From a virus: a stretch of DNA of 35,898 nucleotides. Numbering within the stretch: position 1 is the stretch's first letter; every line of letters starts with the position of its first letter. Positions 22,749 through 30,295 of this stretch are shown here, piece by piece. Location of the stretch: positions 1 to 35,898 of IMG/VR virus record IMGVR_UViG_3300013101_000041, one strand, 5' to 3'. Under the pieces are notes generated by a model. It was not told the DNA's origin. It searched no databases and was given only the letters and a program-made list of their open reading frames with translations. The position numbers and the translations under genes were made by a program.

Positions 22749-22912
22749 TCCAAGAAATAAAAACAGCGTTGATAGAGGTTTTAGACGCAATAGATGAATA
22801 TGTTGAAAATAATAAAATGTTAGGAATGGACGACAAGGCTGACATTGAGAAATATATAGTAGGAATAAGAACGAGACCAAGTGGCTGGAATATAAACAAG
22901 AAGACTAACTAA
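22721..22912 (+). CDS. Hypothetical protein with uncertain start
   Basis: A helical, acidic protein (IKTALIEVLDAIDEYVENN) ending near RTRPSGWNINKKTN. TTG 22721 is the first possible start in frame. The frame is open back to 22631 and reads HVKRFDALWGGYDPSEDADG before this TTG, which looks like genuine protein, so the true N terminus is probably upstream and may be reached by a frameshift from the gene at 22575. No ATG or GTG is available there. Confidence 0.45.
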   Translation: MDKKTKDFVVQEIKTALIEVLDAIDEYVENNKMLGMDDKADIEKYIVGIRTRPSGWNINKKTN

Positions 22913-22919
22913 TAAATAT

Positions 22920-23093
22920 ATGGAAGAAGAAAAACTTTCTGGAACATCAACATGGACAATGTGCGATCATTACGGCTTTTATTTCAAGCACTGGCTAAAA
23001 ACACTTTTTGTCTGTACTAAGTGTGGAACAATTCTTACAAAGAGACAAATATCTTTTTACAAAAGGTACAACAGCCCAGAGGAGACTAATTAA
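22920..23093 (+). CDS. 57-residue zinc-ribbon-like protein
   Basis: ATG 22920 to TAA 23093. It has one CxxC (VCTKCG, about residues 31-36) and C14/H16 upstream (MCDHYGF), which could together bind zinc. The sequence around its start is nearly identical to that around the next gene's start (20 of 21 bases). Confidence 0.6.
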   Translation: MEEEKLSGTSTWTMCDHYGFYFKHWLKTLFVCTKCGTILTKRQISFYKRYNSPEETN

Positions 23094-23100
23094 TAAATAT

Positions 23101-23430
23101 ATGACGATTATAATGTTGCTTGTCCTCCATCATATCGCCGACGTTTGCACACAGCCCTCGTGGCTTATCGAAAACAAAAAGAAATATTCGTTTGCTATTT
23201 TTGAACACGTGATGATCTATGCCGGACTTATTGGCGGTGCGTTCTCACTCTTTTTTGATACTGGTATTTTTGTTTTCTTGTGGTTTTTTGTAGGCCATTA
23301 CATCACCGACTTTATAAAATATCTAGTCTTGCCAAAGATGCACGGAGGAGAGCACAAATACAAATGGATATACTTAGACCAGGCGGCTCACTACGCACAG
23401 ATTTTGATCGCCTTTTGTTTTTTTATATAA
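23101..23430 (+). CDS. DUF3307 membrane protein
   Basis: A protein of 109 residues with about three membrane helices. Family motifs are LLVLHHIADVCTQPSWL at the start, GHYITDFIKYLVLPK in the middle, and YLDQAAHYAQILIAF at the end; the His and Asp pairs in the helices (HHIAD, HYITD, DQAAH) are conserved in DUF3307. Function unknown; also found on other mobile elements. The ATG follows the stop of the previous gene by 7 nt. It lies between small genes and the methyltransferase-glycosyltransferase run, so an envelope role is possible. Confidence 0.75.
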   Translation: MTIIMLLVLHHIADVCTQPSWLIENKKKYSFAIFEHVMIYAGLIGGAFSLFFDTGIFVFLWFFVGHYITDFIKYLVLPKMHGGEHKYKWIYLDQAAHYAQILIAFCFFI

Positions 23431-23433
23431 CAT

Positions 23434-23961
23434 ATGCAAGCATACGAACGCATTGACCGTCGCAAAATATTCGACGGGAAGACAAGGGATAGTCACGAGA
23501 TACGCTATCGAATGGCTAGACAGTTTATCAAGGACGGTGACATTGTTCTTGATGCCTGCTGCGGGACGGGATACGGGATCCAGTTTTTGAAAACCCCAAA
23601 AGCTCTGGGCATGGTTCGGTGGATAGGTATAGACAAAAAACCAATACACGCCGATATCTCAGAGTACGATTTTGAGAGAGAAGAGAATATTGAGATTGAG
23701 CCGTTTGATGTATTTGTAGGACTCGAATGTATTGAGCATCTCAATCATGTTGGTGTTATAAATTTTGTAGGGTTGGCAAAGCAGGCAAAAAAATACATTG
23801 TTATTTCGACGCCCATCACACCAAACAGCAACCCTTTTCATGTGCAACAGTTTACACGAGAGGCTGTCTTGACCATGTTTAAAGGCGGGGGTTGGGAAGA
23901 TTACGCATATTTCGAGCAAGATGAAATATACGGAATATTTATTTTTAAAAAAACAGTATGA
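23434..23961 (+). CDS. SAM-dependent methyltransferase 1
   Basis: A protein of 175 residues. Class I fold: VLDACCGTGYG (38-48) is the SAM-binding loop, WIGIDKKP the acidic second strand, and FDVFVGLECIEHLNHVG (about 90-106) the motif IV region. The last strand (YGIFIFKK) completes the fold. Substrate unknown; the following methyltransferase and glycosyltransferases suggest a glycan or small-molecule target. It overlaps the next gene by 4 nt (ATGA). Confidence 0.8.
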   Translation: MQAYERIDRRKIFDGKTRDSHEIRYRMARQFIKDGDIVLDACCGTGYGIQFLKTPKALGMVRWIGIDKKPIHADISEYDFEREENIEIEPFDVFVGLECIEHLNHVGVINFVGLAKQAKKYIVISTPITPNSNPFHVQQFTREAVLTMFKGGGWEDYAYFEQDEIYGIFIFKKTV

Positions 23962-24431
23962 GCAATGAAATAAAGCTCGATATTGGGTCGGGTTGTGCAA
24001 AAAGAGAAGGGTATGTCACGATCGACAAAGACCCGAAGGTAGATGCAAGTTATTGTATGGATATTGAAAATTCAGAAGATCAAAATATATTGCTATACAA
24101 AAAACCTGTAGCAGAAATAAGAGCCTTCCACATCCTCGAGCATCTCGATCCTACAAAGAAAGTAGAGATGATGAAATTATTTTTTGATCTTTTGACGCCT
24201 GGCGGGATACTTCATATCGAAGTACCTATCGCAGGCACAGAGCAGTTTTGGCAGGACCCGACGCACATATCAGGGTGGACAGCACGAACATTCTGGTACT
24301 TCACAAAAGGCAATAATTTCGGGGAGGCATTCGCAAAAAGAAATAGTGATGCACGACTCTTTGAGAAGATCGAAGACGAGACACGTGACTGCTGGGCGTA
24401 TCGAATAATGTTTAAAAAACCACTCGTATGA
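23958..24431 (+). CDS. SAM-dependent methyltransferase 2
   Basis: A protein of 157 residues with KLDIGSGCAKREGYVTID (about 6-23) as SAM-binding region, IRAFHILEHLDPTKK (about 53-67) and LTPGGILHIEVP (about 79-90). This is the sub-family often found with glycosyltransferases in surface polysaccharide loci. Overlaps of 4 nt at both ends tie it to methyltransferase 1 and the glycosyltransferase that follows. Confidence 0.8.
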   Translation: MSNEIKLDIGSGCAKREGYVTIDKDPKVDASYCMDIENSEDQNILLYKKPVAEIRAFHILEHLDPTKKVEMMKLFFDLLTPGGILHIEVPIAGTEQFWQDPTHISGWTARTFWYFTKGNNFGEAFAKRNSDARLFEKIEDETRDCWAYRIMFKKPLV

Positions 24432-25087
24432 TAAGCGTTATATCCGTAGATTTTCATAGTGGACCATTCAAGGATATTCTTATTGATTCACTCAAGAGAA
24501 ACGCAGACCCAGACGGCCCCGAGTATGAAGTCTTGATCCACGACAATGGTGCAGGCGAGAATATGGGCCATGCGAACGGTGTGGAAAGACTCATTGTGCA
24601 GGCCAAATATAACACGATCCTTTTGCTAGATATTGACGCCCATGTCATGCTTCCGCATTGGAATACAATATTGATGCAACGGAAAAATGAGGAGTGGGAA
24701 AAGGGCGTGCGTCTTATCGCCGGAGACGGCGGAAAATTGAAGCCGGTGCGTCCATGCGTGATGATGTTTGAACGAGATTATTTCACAGAAAACAAGATGA
24801 CATTTTTGTCAAAGAATGTGGAAGGTGCGAAATTTGACGTGGGCGTCCTATTCTATTTTCAAGTATTGAGCAGAGGGGACGACGTCGGTTTTTTCACACA
24901 TGCAAAGAGCAGCTATCCGGACACGATAGGAAACGATTATTATTTTGACGGCAATCCTTTCGTTTTTCACCACTGGTATGGTACGAGATGGTTTAACCCA
25001 AAAGGAGAAAGGGTGCATGACAAGATCGATTCGCTCACGTGGGAAAAGTTCAAGCAGTCTCGAGATTCACTTATTTCACAATTATGA
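24428..25087 (+). CDS. GT-A-fold glycosyltransferase-like protein
   Basis: A protein of 219 residues. It opens MISVISVDFHSGPFKDILIDS like family 2 glycosyltransferases, and has LLLDIDAHVMLP (about 60-71) holding a DxD-type metal motif. The C-terminal half has HHWYGTRW, as in related transferases. It lies between a methyltransferase and a double glycosyltransferase, with 4-nt overlaps. Donor and acceptor sugars are unknown. Confidence 0.65.
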   Translation: MISVISVDFHSGPFKDILIDSLKRNADPDGPEYEVLIHDNGAGENMGHANGVERLIVQAKYNTILLLDIDAHVMLPHWNTILMQRKNEEWEKGVRLIAGDGGKLKPVRPCVMMFERDYFTENKMTFLSKNVEGAKFDVGVLFYFQVLSRGDDVGFFTHAKSSYPDTIGNDYYFDGNPFVFHHWYGTRWFNPKGERVHDKIDSLTWEKFKQSRDSLISQL

Positions 25088-26721
25088 AAAAAGTAACTGC
25101 GATAGTAATCAGTTTCCTACGTCCCGGATATACAAAAGCGTGCATCCGGTCTTTGCGTAAAACGTACCCAAAGATCAGAATCATAGTCGGTGAAAACGGC
25201 AAGAAGGATATCGGCCTTGCGCAGGTATGCAACGAGGTGAAGGCGAGATATGTGATGCTACCGTTTGACTCCGGTGTATGCGTAGGGCGTAATAAATTGC
25301 TCGAGCTAGTGAAAACAAAATATGTACTTGTTGGGGATGATGATTTTTTCTATACCGAAAAGGCCGGAGTGGACAAGATGAAAAAGTTTCTTGATAAGCA
25401 CGGGGAATACGATCTTGTCGGTGGTCGTGTGACAGTGGGCGGTGTGCTGCAAAATTATCAAGGTTATACAAAGAAAGTAGACAGGCATTTTGAGAGTACA
25501 CCTATCGATCCGGAGACAATAAAATATCAAACAGATGATATAAGATATTGCCAGGCAGATTTGACCTTCAATTATTTCGTTGCAAGAACGGAAAAAATAA
25601 GACCGACACCGTGGGACGAGAAAATCAAGGTCGCATACGAACACTATAGCTGGTTTTATGACTTCAAATGCGCCGGTGGCAAGGTAGCGTTTTCTCCGAA
25701 CCCTGTCGTCATACATAAACCCGAACATGTGAACCCGGAATATGCTGGGGATTATGCGAGTTTCCGGAATAGAAAAAGTGACCGTGCGCGCTTCTTTCAG
25801 AAATATGATATCGATTATTCAATCGATATGCGCGGGCATATCAGCTATTCGCCGTTATATACAAGGAAAAAAGAAATAAATATGAGAGCGACAAAATACG
25901 TTGACTTTTGCATCACCACATTCAAGAGACCCAAAGCATTGAGACGCTTGCTTATCTCAATCGCAAGGCATTTTCCGATGGCAAATGTTTATGTGGCGGA
26001 TCAAAACGAAAAACTAGATCGTGTATTCTATAAGAAAATGCGAAGAGAGTTGGAGAAAATAGGGTTATCAAAGAGGCTTTTCATTATAGATTTGCCATAT
26101 GACTGCGGGCTTGCACATGCAAGAAATTATCTTGTTTTGAACACACCAAACAAATACAAATTGATTCTCGATGACGACATGGCTTTTACAGAAGAGACGG
26201 ATATCGGAAAAATGGTCACGCTACTCGATCAACATCCGAAATGTGGTATTGTGGGCGGTATGGTTAAGCAGCTAGGACACGAAATACATTTTGAGTTCTC
26301 GCTCGAAATCATAGGAAACACTATAATGCACACACCGGACGGACAACCCACTAGGGATTTTGAAGGCATATCGTACAGAAAGACCGGGTGTGTATTGAAT
26401 TTTGCTATGATGAGAAAAGACATGTTCGGATATATTCAATGGGATCGCAATTTGAAAGTCACCGAGCATACGGATTTTTATTTACAGATGAAAAAAGTGC
26501 CGATGTATATACTCTATACGCCGGATGTGGTAGTCAATCATCCACCCGTAGAAAAAGATGAGCAGTATTCGGAATACAAAGCCTTGCGCCAAAGAAAGGA
26601 ATTTATGGTCAAGATGCTCAAAAAATACAAAGTCACCCGTGTCAAATATCTCAATGGACAAGTCACAGAGTTGATGCCAGACGGCGCACTCAAAAGATAC
26701 AAAGAGCTGCCAATACAATAG
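25084..26721 (+). CDS. Tandem double family-2 glycosyltransferase
   Basis: A protein of 545 residues from ATG 25084 (overlap of 4 nt with the previous gene). Two GT2-like domains follow one another. First: VTAIVISFLRPGYTKACIRS, DSGVCVGRNKLLE and GDDDFFYT (about 83-90). Second, from about 270: VDFCITTFKRPKALRRLL, DCGLAHARNYLV and LDDDMAFT (about 363-370). Both keep the acidic DDD motif, so both may be active, like polymerising or two-step transferases. The second domain starts with a Met after KKEI (about residue 267), so it may once have been a separate gene. Target is unknown. Confidence 0.8.
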   Translation: MKKVTAIVISFLRPGYTKACIRSLRKTYPKIRIIVGENGKKDIGLAQVCNEVKARYVMLPFDSGVCVGRNKLLELVKTKYVLVGDDDFFYTEKAGVDKMKKFLDKHGEYDLVGGRVTVGGVLQNYQGYTKKVDRHFESTPIDPETIKYQTDDIRYCQADLTFNYFVARTEKIRPTPWDEKIKVAYEHYSWFYDFKCAGGKVAFSPNPVVIHKPEHVNPEYAGDYASFRNRKSDRARFFQKYDIDYSIDMRGHISYSPLYTRKKEINMRATKYVDFCITTFKRPKALRRLLISIARHFPMANVYVADQNEKLDRVFYKKMRRELEKIGLSKRLFIIDLPYDCGLAHARNYLVLNTPNKYKLILDDDMAFTEETDIGKMVTLLDQHPKCGIVGGMVKQLGHEIHFEFSLEIIGNTIMHTPDGQPTRDFEGISYRKTGCVLNFAMMRKDMFGYIQWDRNLKVTEHTDFYLQMKKVPMYILYTPDVVVNHPPVEKDEQYSEYKALRQRKEFMVKMLKKYKVTRVKYLNGQVTELMPDGALKRYKELPIQ

Positions 26722-26741
26722 AAAAATATTATTTATTAAGC

Positions 26742-26747
26742 TATACT
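26742..26747 (+). promoter_or_regulatory. -10 box, leaderless start
   Basis: TATACT (26742-26747) lies exactly 8 nt before the ATG at 26756, the spacing seen at three other genes. It separates this gene from the glycosyltransferase run. Confidence 0.45.
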
Positions 26748-26755
26748 AAAAGCAT

Positions 26756-27265
26756 ATGGAAAAACAAATCACAAGGGAAAAAATAGATCACATCCACGTT
26801 CTCATGGACAGTATCAAAGAGGCGTCAGAGCTAGCGTCAGAGCTTTTGAGGACAGCCCAGGACAGGGGAAACGATATCAAACATAAGATGAATCGCGAAG
26901 GCCAGGAAATAGAGATCACCGAAAAGGTTATGTGGGAGGAAGTTTTTTACCACCCGAATGGTCCAAGCTGCCAGTCTGGGAAAATATTGAGCAAGAAGTA
27001 TCCAGAATTATTCAAAGCCTATGCGGACCAAGAGAAGCTTGCAGATGAGCTCAACAAATATTGTATTACAGAGATCGGAATCGATTATAGAAAAATGAGC
27101 CTATCCGATTACATGAAGATAACGGACGGGATATTTGATTTGAAGATGAAGGAGATGACAAAAATAACAGGAGGAGGTTCATCATCATGTGTCGCCGGAC
27201 CACCTGCACGCAAAGAAAAAAGAAAAGGCTTCATGGAGAAAATCATGGAGAGTCTAGGGAGATAA
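26756..27265 (+). CDS. Hypothetical protein, helical
   Basis: A protein of 169 residues, mainly helical and charged, no membrane segment. The first 45 residues may form a coiled coil. The middle has EVFYHPNGPSCQSGKIL and the tail a Gly/Ser/Cys patch (GGGSSSCVAGPP) followed by a basic helix. I do not recognise a family. Its own -10 box suggests separate expression. A short hairpin AACGG-TCCG-CCGTT (27267-27280) follows it. Confidence 0.55.
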   Translation: MEKQITREKIDHIHVLMDSIKEASELASELLRTAQDRGNDIKHKMNREGQEIEITEKVMWEEVFYHPNGPSCQSGKILSKKYPELFKAYADQEKLADELNKYCITEIGIDYRKMSLSDYMKITDGIFDLKMKEMTKITGGGSSSCVAGPPARKEKRKGFMEKIMESLGR

Positions 27266-27279
27266 ACAACGGTCCGCCG

Positions 27280-27481
27280 TTATGGGCTATGTAGTGAATA
27301 TGGACAAATTGGTGCAGGATGTTGCGGACGCGCATGTTGATAGCATCATTTGGGGTTAGCGCCCGAGGCGAACCGCGCAGGGAGATCACATCAAACGCGC
27401 AGGTATCTAGTACATATACATAAATGACGTTATGATAAGCTGCATTTCGGTCTCACTCCATATTCACTACATAGCCCATAA
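27280..27481. repeat. 202-bp element with perfect 25-bp terminal inverted repeats
   Basis: Bases 27280-27304 are the exact reverse complement of 27457-27481. Between them are 152 bp, richer in G and C than the neighbours, containing hairpins such as CGCC-CGA-GGCG near 27360 and a direct repeat of CGCGCAGG. The left arm carries the start of a 25-codon frame (ATG 27282 to TAG 27359); read from the other side the right arm also begins ATGGGC and stops after eight codons. It could be an invertible segment, a MITE-like insertion or a long-stem RNA. No transposase, invertase or reverse transcriptase is in the window. Confidence 0.8.
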
Positions 27482-27492
27482 TATATTTATAC

Positions 27493-28428
27493 ATGAAGAA
27501 TTTTGAAATTTCACAAATAAAAACATACGGAAAAAATGCAAAGAAGCATACCAAAAAACAAATTGAGCAGGTAGCGGCGAGCATAAAAAAATTTGGTTTT
27601 AATCAGCCCATTGTAGTAGACAAAAACAATGTCGTAATTGTTGGTCATGGTCGTTTAGAGGCCGCGAAACTTCTAGGGTTGAAAGAAGTACCAACTCTGA
27701 CCGTAGAGCTTACAGAGGAGCAGGCAAAGGCGTATAGGCTTGCAGATAATAAGCTTAATGAGAGCGACTGGGATATGGGTTTAGTGATTGAAGAATTGAA
27801 AGAGCTTAATATACAAAAATTTGATATTGAGATTACGGGTTTCTCTATGGATTTGATTATTGAGCCAGAAGACAAGGACGATAAAGTGCCAGATGTACCA
27901 AAAGTACCAAAGGCTAAGCTAGGAGATATTTATCAGTTAGGAGAGCATAGAGTGATGTGTGGGGATAGTACGAAGATTGAGGACGTTGAAAAGCTGATGG
28001 ATGGTAAAAAGGCAGAAATGGTGTGGACAGATCCTCCATATAATGTAGATTATACAGGTAAGACAGAAGATGCTCTCAAACTTGAAAATGATAAAATGAA
28101 AAACAGTAGTTTTTATGATTTTCTTTTTAATTTTTTCTGTTGTGCAGAACATATAATGAATAAAGGATGTCCAATATATGTTACTCATGCAGATACGGAA
28201 GGCATAAATTTCAGGAAAGCCCTCAAAGATTCCGGTATAGAACTCAAACAATGTATTATTTGGGTAAAAAATTCAATGGTAATGGGAAGACAAGACTATC
28301 AATGGCAGCACGAACCTATACTGTACGGGTGGAAACCGGGCGCAGCACATAAGTGGTATGGGATGTTTGATAAAACAACAGTCAATGAAACCAGTCGGGC
28401 TGATTGTAAAATTTTTGATGAACAGTAG
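27493..28428 (+). pseudogene. ParB-domain DNA methyltransferase, N-terminal part of a split gene
   Basis: 311 residues. Residues 1-110 are a ParB N-terminal-like domain (GHGRLEAAKLLG, 51-62). From about 142 a beta-class amino-methyltransferase begins (GDIYQLGEHRVMCGDST, catalytic DPPY at 180-183, HEPILYGW near 285). After FDKTTV (codons to about 28384) the frame runs out with about 15 unrelated residues to a TAG. The SAM-binding FGGSGST part is in the next frame (28385-28597). Compared with relatives about 15-20 residues around HPTMKP also look absent. Either a frameshift/deletion has inactivated the gene or the two halves work as separate chains. Confidence 0.7.
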
Positions 28429-28597
28429 TGCAGAAAGCAATATAGTATATGACGCATTCGGAGGCTCTGGATCAACACTCATCGCAGCAGAAAAACTAAA
28501 AAGAAAATGCTACATGATGGAACTCGACCCAAAGTATATAGATGTAATTATAAAACGCTGGGAGGATTACACCGGACAAACAGCAGTAAAATTATAA
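28385..28597 (+). pseudogene. DNA methyltransferase, C-terminal part in +1 frame
   Basis: From ATG 28385 the frame reads MKPVGLIVKFLMNSS, then YDAFGGSGSTLIAAEKL (SAM-binding motif I) and MELDPKYIDVIIKRWEDYTG, the standard end of beta-class DNA methyltransferases. It overlaps the N-terminal part by 44 nt in the +1 frame. Alone it has no catalytic DPPY. If translated separately from ATG 28385 the two chains might still pair. The stop is 1 nt before the terminase small subunit gene. Confidence 0.7.
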
Positions 28598-28598
28598 T

Positions 28599-29018
28599 AT
28601 GTCTGAGATAACTAAAAAAAAAGGGAGAGGGTCAGACAAGAAGAAAGATTTGAATATTCCAGAAAATGCAGGAAAGAAACAGGCCAAAAGAGATAAGAAG
28701 GGGCGTTTTTTGCCCGGCGCTTCTGGCAATCCAGACGGTAAAAAAAAGGGTACATTATCATTCAAAACAAAATGGGAGTTATTTATAAAAAAAATAGCAG
28801 AGCAGAATAACATACTTCCCAAAGACATTGATGACGAATTAATTGCGGTCGCATATCAGAAAGCACGTGGTGGTGACTATAAATTTTTCAAAGATATCCA
28901 TGATCGTGTTTATGGAAAACCTCAAGAGAGCATTGACCACACAACCGATGGGGAAAAAATACAGACAAATCAAATCACATTTGTAAAATTCAACAAAGAT
29001 GAATCAAAACGTGAATGA
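28599..29018 (+). CDS. terS: Probable terminase small subunit
   Basis: A protein of 139 residues. The basic N terminus ends in KKGRFLPGASGNPDGKKKG (about 33-51), a motif of DUF5681-type proteins that precede large terminases. The middle is helical and KDIHDRVYGKPQESID near 107-122 is typical of the small subunit or its companion. It overlaps the large subunit by 20 nt. It should recognise phage DNA for packaging. Confidence 0.7.
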   Translation: MSEITKKKGRGSDKKKDLNIPENAGKKQAKRDKKGRFLPGASGNPDGKKKGTLSFKTKWELFIKKIAEQNNILPKDIDDELIAVAYQKARGGDYKFFKDIHDRVYGKPQESIDHTTDGEKIQTNQITFVKFNKDESKRE

Positions 29019-30252
29019 GGTATATTCGTCGCTGTTTCTTAATCAAGAGGCTAGATATTTCATCATCATGGGAGGTCGTGGAGCCGGTAGGTCCACAGCA
29101 GCCAGTCAATGTGCCGCAGCAAAACTCATGGGATCCGATTATTTCCGGTGCGCAATAATGCGCTTTGCTCTTTCTGATATTCGCAAATCTATTTTTCAAG
29201 ATATACGAGATCGCCTCGAAGAAAATGAGGTAGACAATCAAGTCAAAATACGAGAACATCTTTTGAATTTTCAATATGGTGATAACAGAATCGACGGTAT
29301 AGGTTTTCGCAAATCATCATCCGACCAAAAATCAAAGCTCAAGTCCCTTGCGAATTATAATACCGTCATAATTGAAGAGGCCGACGAAACACCGGAAGAA
29401 GATTTTATGCAGCTCGATGACTCACTTCGTACAAAAAAATCAAGTGTCAGTGTTGTAATGCTTCTCAACCCCCCGTCGAAAAATCACTGGATAATCCGCC
29501 GGTGGTTCAATCTGATACAGGCGCCAGGCGCGCCAGGCTTCTATATCCCACAATTAAAGGCGTTACACAAGAAAGATACCGTCTTCATCCACACAAGCTA
29601 TCTGGACAACATACAGAACATCACAGCCAGCACACAGCGCAATTACGAGAATTATAAAACAACAAACCCAGAGCATTACTACAATATGATCCGAGGGCTT
29701 GTGAGCGAGGGCGCGCGTGGCCGTATCTTCACAAACTGGAAGCCGATATCAGAAGCGGAATACGAAGCACTGGAATATGACGAATATTACGGGCTTGATT
29801 TTGGCTTCTCAAACGACCCGACTGCACTTGTTGGAATCAAAGATCATAATAATCGTGTTTATTTGAGAGAGCTTATTTATGAGACAGGACTTACAAATCC
29901 CGATATATGCAAAAAATTAGATAGTGTGGGCATTTCAAAACAGGCTATAAATTATGCGGATAGTGCAGAACCAAAATCAATCAAAGAAATAGCGAGTGAT
30001 GGGTGGAATATACAGCCGGCTGTGAAGGGCCCGGACAGCGTGCGTGCTGGTATTGATATGATGCTCTCAAAAGAAGTCTTCTATGTTGAGACGAGTAAAA
30101 ATCTCATCAAAGAACAAGAGGAATATAAATGGGCGCTTGATCGAAACAAGAACCCGACGAATAAACCAATTGACAAATTCAATCATCTCATGGACGCCTC
30201 GAGATATGGCGTCTACTCGAAAAGCCAACAAGGCTTTATCGGTTTTGTATAA
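28999..30252 (+). CDS. terL: Terminase large subunit (PBSX/Terminase_3-like)
   Basis: A protein of 417 residues. ATPase: Walker A GGRGAGRST (25-33), where the usual Lys is replaced by Arg, Walker B NTVIIEEADE (about 115-124), and MLLNPPSKNHW. Nuclease: YYGLDFGFSNDPTAL (about 261-275), YADSAEPKSI, and HLMDASRYG near the C terminus, giving the acidic residues of the RNase H-like site. It cuts and pumps DNA into the prohead. Gene order with portal, protease and capsid is standard. Confidence 0.9.
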   Translation: MNQNVNEVYSSLFLNQEARYFIIMGGRGAGRSTAASQCAAAKLMGSDYFRCAIMRFALSDIRKSIFQDIRDRLEENEVDNQVKIREHLLNFQYGDNRIDGIGFRKSSSDQKSKLKSLANYNTVIIEEADETPEEDFMQLDDSLRTKKSSVSVVMLLNPPSKNHWIIRRWFNLIQAPGAPGFYIPQLKALHKKDTVFIHTSYLDNIQNITASTQRNYENYKTTNPEHYYNMIRGLVSEGARGRIFTNWKPISEAEYEALEYDEYYGLDFGFSNDPTALVGIKDHNNRVYLRELIYETGLTNPDICKKLDSVGISKQAINYADSAEPKSIKEIASDGWNIQPAVKGPDSVRAGIDMMLSKEVFYVETSKNLIKEQEEYKWALDRNKNPTNKPIDKFNHLMDASRYGVYSKSQQGFIGFV

Positions 30253-30255
30253 TTG

Positions 30256-30264
30256 TGGTATAAT
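30256..30264 (+). promoter_or_regulatory. Extended -10 promoter for the portal gene
   Basis: TGGTATAAT with the hexamer at 30259-30264. The ATG at 30296 leaves a leader of about 25 nt, AT-rich and without a Shine-Dalgarno site. Confidence 0.55.
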
Positions 30265-30295
30265 ATAAATACTTAAAAATCTTCAAAATCAATCT

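Noticed and set aside
27280-27481. Retron
   Set aside because: A long inverted repeat with an internal TAGC is suggestive, but no reverse transcriptase gene is present in the window.
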